DNA of 64,000 bases from Candidatus Hydrogenedentota bacterium (lineage in GTDB: Bacteria; Hydrogenedentota; Hydrogenedentia; Hydrogenedentales; CAILVY01), in contig JAKQOG010000258.1 in assembly GCA_029565395.1 (NCBI GenBank), positions 1-64,000 on the forward strand. Direction: 5' to 3'. Of this stretch, positions 1 through 8,641 are shown piece by piece (the first letter of the stretch is position 1; each line of letters opens with the position of its first letter). The translations under genes and the position numbers were made by a program. The notes under the pieces were generated by a model, which saw only the letters and a program-made list of their open reading frames with translations, did not search any database and had not been told where the DNA came from.

Positions 1-583
1 CTTGCTTCCCGTCCACGGTGTCCGCATCCAAACCAAGGCCCGGTCCCGTGTTCAACCGTAAATTGTTGATCTTCCCGCTCGTGATCCGCGCACCGTCCAG
101 GTTGATGTTCGCATGCGCCGAGGCGTTCGTGTTGTGCGCCGACGTCAAAAAACCCGTCGAGTCCACCCCATCCAGCGTGTCCGCGTTCTGCGCCTGTTGC
201 GCATAGGGCGCCGCCGTCATCGGAACCCGCGGCGCATAGATTTCCAAACCGCCCCCCGTGTTTACCGCCACTTGCAGCCAGACCGCGCTGTGGTCCGTGA
301 AGATCGTGCCCAGCGAAGTGCTCCCCCCCAGCACCACCGAGAACGCCCCGCCCTTCACCAGCACGCCGGCATGGCTCTCAGCCCATAACTGGTTGCCGAT
401 GGTTTCGGCATCCCACAGCGTAAATTCCATTGCATACGTGTTGTCCGGCACCGCAACGCCAGACGCATCGCGCAACACCCCCTGGTAGCTCAGCGTACTG
501 GCCGCCATGGCCCCTCCGCAGAGCGCCATGAGGCAAAACAGCGCCAGGATTTGGGCTTTTCCATGCTGTTGAATCGAAAACAT
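1..583 (-). CDS. Exported tail-fibre-like surface protein, N-terminal part (cut by window edge)
   Basis: Reading the minus strand from an ATG at 583 gives an open frame of 194 codons that runs off the left edge. A perfect AGGAGG lies eight bases before the ATG. The N-terminus has a charged start and hydrophobic core ending near AMA, a signal peptide. The mature part begins LSYQGVLRDASG and continues with a beta-rich module, then PMTAAPYAQQAQNADTLDG. This pattern (YQG.L.D..G, ...PY A..A.ADTLDG) is common at the N-terminus of exported bacterial proteins related to phage tail-fibre or collar-anchored surface proteins. The function is unknown; adhesion or surface display is likely. It is about 40 bp downstream of the 627-1388 gene and probably co-transcribed. 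Confidence 0.75.
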   Translation of the reverse strand, partial: MFSIQQHGKAQILALFCLMALCGGAMAASTLSYQGVLRDASGVAVPDNTYAMEFTLWDAETIGNQLWAESHAGVLVKGGAFSVVLGGSTSLGTIFTDHSAVWLQVAVNTGGGLEIYAPRVPMTAAPYAQQAQNADTLDGVDSTGFLTSAHNTNASAHANINLDGARITSGKINNLRLNTGPGLGLDADTVDGKQ

Positions 584-626
584 AGTAGATATCCTCCTGT
601 ATCCTTGTGCGTTCACTCGCAACGCA

Positions 627-1388
627 TTAATTCCCTTGGGGTTTCTTCCGGTGCACCACAACTACGCTGGCCAGCACAGTCACGGCGATTAATACCACCA
701 GACCCAGACCACTGGCCGCGGGCGCACCCGCCGCCACAATTAATTCCACCGTGTTGGACAACACCGTCTCCAGGCTGTCCGACGCTTCACACACATACAA
801 TCCCCCATCCTCGGGCTGTACGCTTTCTATCGCATAGCTCGGACCGTCCGAGTCCGGAAGGGGTTCAAACACTTTTTCCGACGCCTCAATGTACCACTGA
901 TACGAAACATGGCCGGTTTGGCCGGAGACAGCGGTCTCGAAGGTGTGCGGGGCGCCTTTCCGCACCGTAACGGGGGTGTCCCCAAGAATAGTGACGGAAA
1001 ACTCGCCCGGCTCGCCCTCCCCTTCGATTTCGCCTTCCAACGGTCCCTCGCCTTCGACTTGCCCTTCAACGTGTCCTTCGCCTTCGGTTGTTCCTTCCCC
1101 TTCGCCCTCGCCTTCACCGGACAAGGGGCCAAACACCCCGTGGTACACGACATTGCCCGACCCGTCCAGGGAATATCCCACCACGATTTGACCCGTGGCG
1201 CCGTTCAGGGAGAAGCCGGACTGCAAGAGCAGCGTGCCGCCCGTGGAGACAAGGTCTTCCGTGATGGTGTAGCCGCTGGGTCCAGTACGCGTCCCCCCCC
1301 AGCTTGGGATGGGCCATAATAGGATTATTCCTATTAAAAAACAGGTAAACACGAGCAAAACATGGGTAGATTGCCGGTAATAATGCAT
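627..1388 (-). CDS. Exported Ig-like protein with EGE linker and C-terminal sorting-type helix
   Basis: About 253 residues. I start at the ATG at 1388 because it is preceded by an AAGGAT-type site and opens a clear signal peptide (MHYYRQ then a long hydrophobic stretch ending PSWG); the frame stays open upstream to 1580 but that part is low-complexity and unlikely to be translated. A short beta segment is followed by an EGE-rich linker, then an Ig-like domain (VSYQWYIEA...EDGGLYVCEASD, the W and C/Y-x-C landmarks of an I-set/Ig_3 fold). The C-terminus is GAPAASGLGL, a hydrophobic helix and HRKK, the layout of IPTL/PEP-CTERM-like sorting tails. Likely a surface-anchored protein; ligand unknown. 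Confidence 0.75.
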   Translation of the reverse strand: MHYYRQSTHVLLVFTCFLIGIILLWPIPSWGGTRTGPSGYTITEDLVSTGGTLLLQSGFSLNGATGQIVVGYSLDGSGNVVYHGVFGPLSGEGEGEGEGTTEGEGHVEGQVEGEGPLEGEIEGEGEPGEFSVTILGDTPVTVRKGAPHTFETAVSGQTGHVSYQWYIEASEKVFEPLPDSDGPSYAIESVQPEDGGLYVCEASDSLETVLSNTVELIVAAGAPAASGLGLVVLIAVTVLASVVVVHRKKPQGN

Positions 1389-1761
1389 AGAAAAATCCTT
1401 TTCCCTTAAGGCACATTTCCCGGATTTTGATGATCGCTCTTTCAGCGTTTTTTGAGGTGAAAAGCAGGGATGTGGTTGATTTTCTATTGGGCGCACGAAT
1501 CGGAGTGCGATACTATGCACTCTACCTTTCCATGGCTCAGTACTATGTGTCTTGCCACTTACTTTCCCAACGCCACTCATGCTGCAACCCTTAATCCTGC
1601 CCAGTGGAATGGAAGTAGCCGAATACGTGTCCGGACACGTGTCCGATACGCCATTTTACAACATCGGGTGTGTCCTGTCAAGAAGAAAATGGGTATTTGA
1701 TTAAGACGTACCGTTCAGGATGCCGGGGCAAGCAAAAAGCCGCAATCGGTTCAAGAGAAGA
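1389..1761. other. Non-coding stretch upstream of the Ig-like gene
   Basis: No supported gene. It holds the leader of the Ig-like gene and, near 1625, a palindromic site listed separately. Open frames here have no ribosome binding site and no recognisable protein pattern. Confidence 0.5.
1625..1645. promoter_or_regulatory. 16-bp palindrome with overlapping direct repeat, possible operator
   Basis: ACGTGTCC/GGACACGT at 1625-1640 is a perfect palindrome. CGTGTCCG also occurs twice, at 1626-1633 and 1638-1645, twelve bases apart. It lies about 240 bp upstream of the Ig-like gene start at 1388. The symmetry fits a dimeric regulator; the regulator is not identifiable. Confidence 0.35.
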
Positions 1762-1793
1762 CCCCGGATGGCCATATCGGCAGCCATCCGGGG
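1762..1793 (-). terminator. Terminator-like hairpin after the GH36 gene
   Basis: CCCCGGATGGC at 1762-1772 pairs perfectly with GCCATCCGGGG at 1783-1793 around a 10-base loop. Read on the minus strand it follows the alpha-galactosidase stop by about 35 bases and is followed by a pyrimidine-rich TCTTCTCTTG, so it probably ends that operon. Confidence 0.65.
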
Positions 1794-1828
1794 GGCTGAA
1801 TTCTTTGGGTGCGTTCTTTGGGTAGTTT

Positions 1829-4297
1829 TTACAGCTCCTGATAGACCAGGAAGGCGCTTCCTGGTTTTTCCGTTATGGTTAGCGGCAGCCCTTTCTCCAT
1901 CAGTTCGCTGCCGGGATAGTCCCTGGCGGTATCGGGGGCGTCCAGATTGGTGACATGATAGATTTTCGCGGCATCCAAGCCTTTAAGCGGCAAGCCTGCG
2001 GCTTCGTAGACGCTTTCCGCGCGCCGGAATACCTGTACCATGCCTTGTTTGGCTTCAGGACGGTTGAATTGCCAGCCAATCCACTGATCATTGGCCAAGG
2101 AATACGGTGTGACGGGGTAGAAGTCGCCAAAGTAATTGGGGCCGAATTCCCGCCATTGTTTGATGATGCGCGCAAAGTTGGGATAGTCGAGTTTTTCATC
2201 GCGTTGATCCCAGCATGCGGTGAAATGGGGGCAGAGGGTGCTCCGGATGAGATAGGTGTCGGTTTTCGAGGTGCCGGTGCCGTAGAAGGGGAACCATGAG
2301 GACAACGTCCAGGTGTGGCATTGATTTCCGATGGGCTCCATGATGTAATCGCTACGCAGCAGGGGTACGGCGCGGCGCAGTGTTTCGAGATCGTTGCGGC
2401 GTCCGCCGCTGGCGCAGGAATCGATCAGCATGTTGGGGTGGCGGTGAAGCAATTCATCCCAATAGGTGAAATAGCCCTCGATATAGCGGATTTCCGTAAT
2501 GCCTTGACGGTCTTCCGTATCATTGTTGCGCCAGAAGGACAGCGGATCGATGTTGTAATCCTGGCGGTAAAGGTCGATGCCTTGTTCGGTCAGCAGTTTG
2601 TCAATATGGTCAGTGAGCCATTCGCGTGCTTCGGGATTGCCCAGATTGAGCAGGCCGCCTTTTGCTCCGCCAAACACCCAGCCGGGATGGTTTTCGGTGA
2701 TCCAAGTGCCTTCCGTGACCCGTTCTGGTTCAAACCACACAATGATATTCACGCCCTTGGCATGGGCATGATCTGAAATGGGGCGTAATCCGCCGGGAAA
2801 GCGGTTGGTATCCACTTCCCACGTGCCGGTGTTAGGCCAGCCGGACTTGTTCCAATACCATCCTGCGTCCATCCACCAGTAATCGAGCTTGACACCGCGT
2901 TCGAGATACTTGTCGACGAAGAATTTCTGGTTTTCTGAATTTGCATGGATCATTTCGCCGAACTGGTGAGAACTGCAGGCGGCTAATTCAGGTAACAGCG
3001 GGAGTTTGCCGCCAGGACGGGGAATGTTGTGGGCAATCATCCAGGCGCGCCACACGTTTTGTGCGTGGAGGCGTTCACCTTTCCAGAATTGAAGCACAAT
3101 CATTGGTGTTCGGATTTCTTCTCCGGGGAGAAGTTTGAAGTGGGTGAGCTCCTGCCCAGCACGCAGCCGAATTCCTTCGCTGTCGCCGCGGGTGAATTGT
3201 GCAGCCCATTGTCCAGCCCAACTTACGACGAAAATGAGTCCTTCCTGGGAACCGAAGCCAAGGTTAAAATAGGGAAACTCGATTTGGGTGGGGCGTCCGC
3301 CGGTATTGGCGATGCGGTTATCTGTTTTGGCCTTTAGAATGTCGTCAATGGGTTCAAAACTGTCCGCCGTACAATTGTCTCCTTTGTTCCGGTGCAGTAC
3401 GAAGTCTTCCGCGCAGCCTTTTTCAAAGGTTGTGTCTACGGCAAGAATATCGTTGAGGATGGGGCTGTCCTTTGTTCCGGTGTTTTTGAAATACAGCGTC
3501 CATTCAACTGTGGGGAAGTCGTTATAGGCGACTCCAACGCATCTGATTTCCAGATCTTTTTCTGGGGCCGTGTAGGTCAGGGTGTATTGCGTGCGCTGCT
3601 CATCGAGTTTCTTCTGATCCCGTTTCAACGCCCAACTTTTAAGAAAATCTTGAGAAGAGTTGCCACCATAGGTGAATGCGAAAAATGGATCAGGGGAATA
3701 TGGCGCCCGCTGATGACTGACGATGGGGAGTTCACCGAGCCATACCTCATTGCCATCTTGCAGAGTGACTTTGGCGTCGGCCCAATCGGATTGATCGCAG
3801 CCGATGCCATCGCCGCCATCACTGATAGTGAGTTCAAAGGCGGTCGCGCCGTTTAACGGGACGGAAACCGGAACACCTGCCATCCCTTCACGCATCAGTT
3901 CCGAATGCCAGACTTCTTTTTCCTTGACGTTCACCGAAAATACCACGCTGCCGCGGCCGCCGCTGGTTTGTTCATTACTGTCCACGCCTGCGATTGCTTC
4001 AAAGCGCGCACCTGGTTGTGCCAGATGCACCACGACTTTGCTTACCGCGTGACAATAGAGCCCGCGCGTGTATTGTTTCCCAGCGATGTTCATGGGTTTT
4101 CCGCCGCGTGCATTGCTCTGCACGGGATCGTTATTCGCCACAACTTCGAGAGAATTCATCTGCGGGGCTTGGGCTTCCACTTTTCCTTCAAATTTAGCAG
4201 ACGTCCATTGCCGCGCTTCGGACAATTCAGACTCCGTGGGCAGTGCGCCACACGCGAACTGCGCCACGAAGATCGTAAGTATCATGCTAGTCACCAT
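1829..4297 (-). CDS. Exported GH36 alpha-galactosidase with NPCBM domain
   Basis: An 822-residue protein hydrolysing terminal alpha-galactosides, probably outside the cytoplasm. The first ~18 residues form a signal peptide. Residues about 25-195 match the NPCBM carbohydrate-binding module (YTRGLYCHA, GVDSNEQ, WADAKV). The TIM barrel follows: WWMDAGWY at 474-481, WFEPERV near 521, YRQDYN with the probable nucleophile Asp580, and SCASGGRRND with the probable acid/base Asp636, all GH36/GH27 clan D signatures. The ATG at 4297 has a GAGG nine bases upstream. It begins 29 bases after the sialidase-like gene ends and is probably its operon partner. Substrate beyond alpha-galactose (raffinose, galactomannan, host glycans) cannot be told. 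Confidence 0.9.
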   Translation of the reverse strand: MVTSMILTIFVAQFACGALPTESELSEARQWTSAKFEGKVEAQAPQMNSLEVVANNDPVQSNARGGKPMNIAGKQYTRGLYCHAVSKVVVHLAQPGARFEAIAGVDSNEQTSGGRGSVVFSVNVKEKEVWHSELMREGMAGVPVSVPLNGATAFELTISDGGDGIGCDQSDWADAKVTLQDGNEVWLGELPIVSHQRAPYSPDPFFAFTYGGNSSQDFLKSWALKRDQKKLDEQRTQYTLTYTAPEKDLEIRCVGVAYNDFPTVEWTLYFKNTGTKDSPILNDILAVDTTFEKGCAEDFVLHRNKGDNCTADSFEPIDDILKAKTDNRIANTGGRPTQIEFPYFNLGFGSQEGLIFVVSWAGQWAAQFTRGDSEGIRLRAGQELTHFKLLPGEEIRTPMIVLQFWKGERLHAQNVWRAWMIAHNIPRPGGKLPLLPELAACSSHQFGEMIHANSENQKFFVDKYLERGVKLDYWWMDAGWYWNKSGWPNTGTWEVDTNRFPGGLRPISDHAHAKGVNIIVWFEPERVTEGTWITENHPGWVFGGAKGGLLNLGNPEAREWLTDHIDKLLTEQGIDLYRQDYNIDPLSFWRNNDTEDRQGITEIRYIEGYFTYWDELLHRHPNMLIDSCASGGRRNDLETLRRAVPLLRSDYIMEPIGNQCHTWTLSSWFPFYGTGTSKTDTYLIRSTLCPHFTACWDQRDEKLDYPNFARIIKQWREFGPNYFGDFYPVTPYSLANDQWIGWQFNRPEAKQGMVQVFRRAESVYEAAGLPLKGLDAAKIYHVTNLDAPDTARDYPGSELMEKGLPLTITEKPGSAFLVYQEL

Positions 4298-4326
4298 TCC
4301 ATAATTCCTCGTTTTACAAACTGTAT

Positions 4327-5397
4327 CTATTCAGGCACGGACATCCAGCGTATGCCCTGTGGTGTGGCCCTGAACCGCTTAGCGCGGATGCTGGAGCCTT
4401 CCCCCTCTTCGTAATACACAATCAGGATGGAGCCATCTTTTAATGTCACCATGGACGGATAGGCGCCGCCGCAGTCGTCCACCACCACGTTTGGACTCCA
4501 CGTCTGGGCTTCGTCCAGACTGTAGTGAAGGCTGGTGTTGGGTTTGCGGTGGGCCATCAGGATGATTCCTTCCGGACTGCGGTGGAGATAGTGACAATGG
4601 CCCGGAAACCCGTAACCCTTGCTCACGCTCCACGTTTTTCCACGGTCCTTTGAAATGGACCATGCAGCCGTTTCATCACGGCCACGTTCGGCGGCATACA
4701 GGGAACCGTCTTTGAGTTCGATGATGTCGGTTTCCGCATCCAGGTTCATGCCGCCGTTGTCTATATCAATTTCGGGACTCCATGTTTTCCCGTTGTCGTT
4801 TGACAGCGTGACCGCGCCCCATCCCTTCCCGTTTTTTTCGGCGTACAGGCCCAGGATGAGGCTTCCGCCGGACAACTGGCGCACGGGTGCGCTGCAATAA
4901 TACTCCTTGGATACCTGTTGGGGGGGCGACCACGTTTTACCCAGATCGGTTGAAGTTACGATCCAAGTGCCCAGGCCGATCCAGGGCGGTTTATTTTCCG
5001 GCGCACTGCGCAGCGAGAAGAAATTGCAAAGGAGAGTTCCATTTTTAAGCTGAACAATCGAAGGATCGCGGTCATCGTCTGGTCCGTCATAGAGGGTTTC
5101 GGCTTTGCTCCAGGTTTTGCCTTCGTCTCCGGAGGTGCAATAGGAAATGCGCCCGCCCTTTGGTAGTTTTTCATTCGGCATCGCCACGTGGCCATACCCC
5201 GCATAAAACACGCACATGAGACGTCCGTCATTGAGCCGGCAGACATCCGGGAAGGCTTCATAGGCGCCCGCGCCTGCATCTTGGCAGACATACACGAATG
5301 GAACCGAGGTTCCGGGGGCCTGATCTTGTGCCTGTACGGTGGTTGCACCTATAACCAACGCTAAAAGGATAAAAAAAGAACATGTGATCGTTTTCAT
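4327..5397 (-). CDS. Exported sialidase-like protein with Asp-box (BNR) repeats
   Basis: A 356-residue six-bladed-propeller protein with a signal peptide ending near VQA. Five Asp boxes are visible (DEGKTW near 91, DLGKTW near 151, DNGKTW near 201, DRGKTW near 251 and the degenerate DEAQTW near 295). RDPS near 110 and the late YYEEGEGSS...R segment resemble active-site regions of GH33 exo-sialidases, but a full arginine triad cannot be assigned by eye, so other BNR-fold hydrolases are possible. The ATG has GGGAGA upstream. It is the first gene of the pair with the GH36 enzyme, which suggests stepwise trimming of galactose- and sialic-acid-type glycans. Confidence 0.8.
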   Translation of the reverse strand: MKTITCSFFILLALVIGATTVQAQDQAPGTSVPFVYVCQDAGAGAYEAFPDVCRLNDGRLMCVFYAGYGHVAMPNEKLPKGGRISYCTSGDEGKTWSKAETLYDGPDDDRDPSIVQLKNGTLLCNFFSLRSAPENKPPWIGLGTWIVTSTDLGKTWSPPQQVSKEYYCSAPVRQLSGGSLILGLYAEKNGKGWGAVTLSNDNGKTWSPEIDIDNGGMNLDAETDIIELKDGSLYAAERGRDETAAWSISKDRGKTWSVSKGYGFPGHCHYLHRSPEGIILMAHRKPNTSLHYSLDEAQTWSPNVVVDDCGGAYPSMVTLKDGSILIVYYEEGEGSSIRAKRFRATPQGIRWMSVPE

Positions 5398-5725
5398 CTC
5401 TTGTCTCCCTGTGTTTTTGTACTACACGCGGTTAACTATTGTCTCTCACCATCTTTTGTGCGGTTCTCGTAACGACAAAGTGATGACACTATGTCGAAAC
5501 TGCTTCGTCGCTAACGCTCCTCGCAATGACAAGCCGGGATGTTTTGTCTTACGGCTCGGCGGGAGCCTCGCCCTCCCATCCGTACATTTTTTTCAAATTG
5601 TCGCCAAGGGCGGGAGGATATTCGCAATGACAAAGTAATACATTTTGTGCCGCGTACTCAAGATTATTTGCATCTGAAAATAACTATTTAGATCTGCTTG
5701 ACCGCAAATCTGATAAACAAACGGT
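5398..5725. other. Non-coding gap with dispersed repeats
   Basis: No supported gene. It carries the 37-bp hairpin repeat at 5541-5577 and two fragments ending CGCAATGACAA (near 5521 and 5624). Small open frames across it are translations of the repeats. It should also contain the promoter of the sialidase/GH36 pair. Confidence 0.55.
5541..5577 (+). repeat. Dispersed hairpin repeat, family A, copy 1
   Basis: These 37 bases recur identically at 40501-40537 and, for 31 bases, inverted at 40452-40482. The core GGCTC-GGCGG-GAGCC folds into a small hairpin. It is intergenic in every copy here, like REP-type elements. No transposase is adjacent. Confidence 0.8.
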
Positions 5726-6721
5726 TTAACGAGTGCGCTTAATGGGCACCCGCTTTTTTGTTTTTGCGGCTTGATATGCGGCGGCTGTGACTTCTGTGGC
5801 ACGAAGTCCGTCCAAACCGGTGACGGTGGGTTCGCGGCGTTCTTCGACGGCGCGCACGAAGTCGGCCACGAGGCCCAGATCAGGGTTGCCGCCCCAATAG
5901 GCCCATTCGGCTTTCATGGCTGCGTCGTTATACACATTGATTTTTTGATTGAAAGCATCCACCCAAAGCACACCTTTTGTGCCAATGAACTCTATGGTGA
6001 CATCGCCCCAGGTGGGAAAACTTTTTGCGCGGCTCCAACTGGCGACATGCGATACCTGCACGCCACCTTCCATTTCCAGTTGCAGGCTGCCCACGTCGTC
6101 CGTTTTGAATTCTTTATTATGCAGTTGGTTGCCCAATTCACAATAGACCGACACAAATTCCTTTTTCAGAATCCAGCGCAATAAATCGGCAACATGCACG
6201 GTATGATCCATGGTGGCACCGCCGCCCGATAAGGCATCATCGGCAAACCAGCCGCCTGGTGACTGGCCATGATTAGTGCAGGATGCCGCTACGATCTCGC
6301 CGAATTCACCGGTCTGAATCTGCGTACAGGCTTCCATCAAAGGTGGAGAAAACCGGCAGGGGAGGGCCGTGCCCAAGCCCACCTTGGCTTTTTTACATGC
6401 CTGCACCATTGCCTGGGCGTCTGCTACGGAAGGAGCGATGGGTTTTTCGCACAGAATCCATTTGCCTGCTGCGGCGCACCGCTCTGCCATCGGACGATGC
6501 TTCATATTCTCTGAAGTGATGATGACGCCATCGAGGCTGCTATCCAGAAAGGCATCGAGATTGGCGACGAATTTCGTTTCGAATTGTTTTGCGGCGGTCC
6601 GGCCGCGTTTGATGTTGTCATCCCATACTGCAGTAAGTTCGCATCCTGGAAGCTGTTTCAAACACGCGGCATAACTGTAAGCATGCATATGAGCGAAGCT
6701 CATGATTCCGATGTTAGCCAT
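5726..6721 (-). CDS. Gfo/Idh/MocA family oxidoreductase (cytosolic)
   Basis: A 331-residue NAD(P)-dependent sugar dehydrogenase-like protein. The N-terminal Rossmann half opens MANIGIMSFAHMHAYSYA (the usual GxGxxG is replaced by a looser GIMSFAHMHA) and has the family's CEKPIA, whose Lys is the usual catalytic residue. The C-terminal alpha/beta half contains GGGATMDHTVHVADLLRW with the conserved His/Asp region. No signal peptide. GGGAGAAG precedes the ATG. Last of four same-strand genes (9838 to 5726), 15 bases after the next Gfo/Idh/MocA gene. Substrate is unknown; paired dehydrogenases with an epimerase suggest inositol-like or keto-sugar catabolism. Confidence 0.88.
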   Translation of the reverse strand: MANIGIMSFAHMHAYSYAACLKQLPGCELTAVWDDNIKRGRTAAKQFETKFVANLDAFLDSSLDGVIITSENMKHRPMAERCAAAGKWILCEKPIAPSVADAQAMVQACKKAKVGLGTALPCRFSPPLMEACTQIQTGEFGEIVAASCTNHGQSPGGWFADDALSGGGATMDHTVHVADLLRWILKKEFVSVYCELGNQLHNKEFKTDDVGSLQLEMEGGVQVSHVASWSRAKSFPTWGDVTIEFIGTKGVLWVDAFNQKINVYNDAAMKAEWAYWGGNPDLGLVADFVRAVEERREPTVTGLDGLRATEVTAAAYQAAKTKKRVPIKRTR

Positions 6722-6736
6722 GGTATAACTTCTCCC

Positions 6737-7711
6737 TTACAGTGCCACGGGGCGGCCGGTTTTGGCCGATTGCAGCGCCGCTTCCACCATTTGCACAGCC
6801 CGTAGTGCGTCGTGTGCCGTCACGCGGGGTGTACGTGTGTCTCGAATCCAGCCGATGAAATCTTCCCATTCCAGTTGATAGGGGCTGATATCCACGGGAC
6901 TGCTTGGCAGCGCCCAGTCCGGCCCAGTCTTCACTTCACGCTTCATCGCAGCCATGGGGGCTTCGTTGCTATTGAATTGGATCATGCCGCCGCTGCCGCA
7001 GATTTCTGCCTTGACCTGGAAACCATGGGGATGCGCCCATGTGCCAATCACGGTGGCGATGAGGCCGCTTTTCATACGCAGGGTGACCTGCGAATAATCA
7101 AAAGGGACGCGTTTCGTATACATCAATGCCTGGCAGAAAATGCGTTCCGGCTCTCCGAAAACATAACGCAGCCAATCAAGGTCATGAATCATGCAGTCGA
7201 AGGTTACCCCGCCGCTTTTTTCAAAATCCCGGAACCAGGATTCGGAGCCCATGGGCAGAAGACCGCCACGGTAGAGTTTTGCGAAGCCAGGTTCGCCGAT
7301 CTTTCCTGCGGCGATCTGTGTTTTCATCGCCTCAAATTCCTGGAAATACCGGACCACATGCCCCACGAAAAGCTTTACCTTGGCTTTTTTCGCCGCCGCG
7401 ATGGCTTCCTTGCATTCCGATGCCGTCCGGCAAAACGGCTTTTCGCAAAAGATATGTTTTCCCGCATTGGCCGCCGCTTTCACAAACATGAGATGCGTGG
7501 GCGTGGGCGTTGCAATCGCTACAATATCTATATCTGTCCGCTCGCAGGCTGCCATGCCGTCCGTGATTGCCTCGCCCTTATATTGCTTGGCAATAGCTTT
7601 GGCGATCTTGATATTTTTATCGGCAAACACTGATACCTTGAGGCCGCAGTTTGTGGCCATTTGGGCATGCACGTTGCCCATGCCGCTGCAACCGATTAAC
7701 GCTACCTTCAT
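6737..7711 (-). CDS. Gfo/Idh/MocA family oxidoreductase (cytosolic)
   Basis: A 324-residue sugar dehydrogenase-like protein. The Rossmann fold begins MKVALIGCSGMGNVHA, followed by VFADKN, then ATPTPTH and FCEKPF with the family lysine. The C-terminal half shows GGVTFDCMIHDLDWLRYVFG, which carries the conserved Asp/His pair. No export signal. A strong AAGGAGG precedes the ATG. It sits between the epimerase and the second dehydrogenase with 15-base gaps on both sides, so the three are almost certainly co-transcribed. The two dehydrogenases are clearly diverged from each other rather than a recent duplication. Confidence 0.9.
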   Translation of the reverse strand: MKVALIGCSGMGNVHAQMATNCGLKVSVFADKNIKIAKAIAKQYKGEAITDGMAACERTDIDIVAIATPTPTHLMFVKAAANAGKHIFCEKPFCRTASECKEAIAAAKKAKVKLFVGHVVRYFQEFEAMKTQIAAGKIGEPGFAKLYRGGLLPMGSESWFRDFEKSGGVTFDCMIHDLDWLRYVFGEPERIFCQALMYTKRVPFDYSQVTLRMKSGLIATVIGTWAHPHGFQVKAEICGSGGMIQFNSNEAPMAAMKREVKTGPDWALPSSPVDISPYQLEWEDFIGWIRDTRTPRVTAHDALRAVQMVEAALQSAKTGRPVAL

Positions 7712-7726
7712 ACTGCATTCTCCTCC

Positions 7727-8551
7727 TTAGCTTTTAGCCAAGGCAATAATAGATTTCAAACTGGCGTGGCAATGGCGCAACAGGGTTTCGCACGAATGCG
7801 GATAAGGCCCATACTCCGCAGTGAGTGGTCCGGCGTAACCCACTGCTTGGAGCGCGGCAACCACTTTGGGCCAATTTACATCGCCTTCCATCAACATTAC
7901 AAAACCATCGAGATTGCCAGCGGACACCCGGAAATCTTTTGCATGCACCTTGCGGATGCGTTTCCCCAAAATGCTAATCCACTGCTCCGGATATCCATGC
8001 AGCAGGACGTTTCCGATATCAAAAAACGCGCCCACATGTGCGCTTTCGAACTGATCAACAAAATCCCGCATCTCGACAGGGCTGAGTAGAAACTTGTTCC
8101 AGACATTCTCGATGGCCATGCAGACTTGGGCCTGTTCCGCGGCGGGAACCAAGTCCTGAATCGTATTTAGGGCATTCTCAAGGGCGGCGTCATACGAGAC
8201 CTCCGGCGTCACCACCCCCGGCACCACGAGAACCGAGTCCGCGCCCACCCAACGGGCTATCTGAAGCATGCGTTCGATGACTTCCGACCCTTTTTGGCGC
8301 ACGGCTGGGTCGGGAGAACTCAAGGGATATTTCCAGCCCATGCCGGAGGCAACGCTGGTGATGGCAATGCCTGCTTTGTCCGCCTGTACCCGCAATGCGG
8401 AAGCCTCTTTTTCTGATATGTTCAATAGAACCGGTCCCTCATCGCCCACACAGAGTTCAAACGATTCAAAGCCGATCTTCTTGGCGAGCGCCAGTGCCGA
8501 CTTTGCTGGCATATCGCCAGGAAAAGCCCATTGACTAATGCCGGTTTTCAT
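7727..8551 (-). CDS. Sugar phosphate isomerase/epimerase-like TIM barrel
   Basis: A 274-residue xylose-isomerase-like TIM-barrel protein (AP_endonuc_2 fold). I start at the ATG at 8551, directly behind GGAGGGAG; the frame also contains a GTG four codons earlier that overlaps this site. Landmarks are FESFELCVG near the first strand, CMAIENVWNKF, VGAFFDIGNVL and KVHAKDF, with Glu/Asp/His in the positions that bind a divalent metal in this family, and a late TAEYGPY Glu. It probably interconverts keto-sugars or acts on a 3-keto derivative made by the neighbouring dehydrogenases. Confidence 0.87.
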   Translation of the reverse strand: MKTGISQWAFPGDMPAKSALALAKKIGFESFELCVGDEGPVLLNISEKEASALRVQADKAGIAITSVASGMGWKYPLSSPDPAVRQKGSEVIERMLQIARWVGADSVLVVPGVVTPEVSYDAALENALNTIQDLVPAAEQAQVCMAIENVWNKFLLSPVEMRDFVDQFESAHVGAFFDIGNVLLHGYPEQWISILGKRIRKVHAKDFRVSAGNLDGFVMLMEGDVNWPKVVAALQAVGYAGPLTAEYGPYPHSCETLLRHCHASLKSIIALAKS

Positions 8552-8641
8552 ACTCCCTCCCACGTCTTTTTCCGATATTCCGCCCCACTATAACTACTAT
8601 ATCCTTTCTGCCGCAACTCCTGGCGGCAGTATCCAAGCAGA

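Noticed and set aside
6812..7633. 273-codon plus-strand frame
   Set aside because: Shadow of the Gfo/Idh/MocA gene on the other strand; no ribosome binding site.
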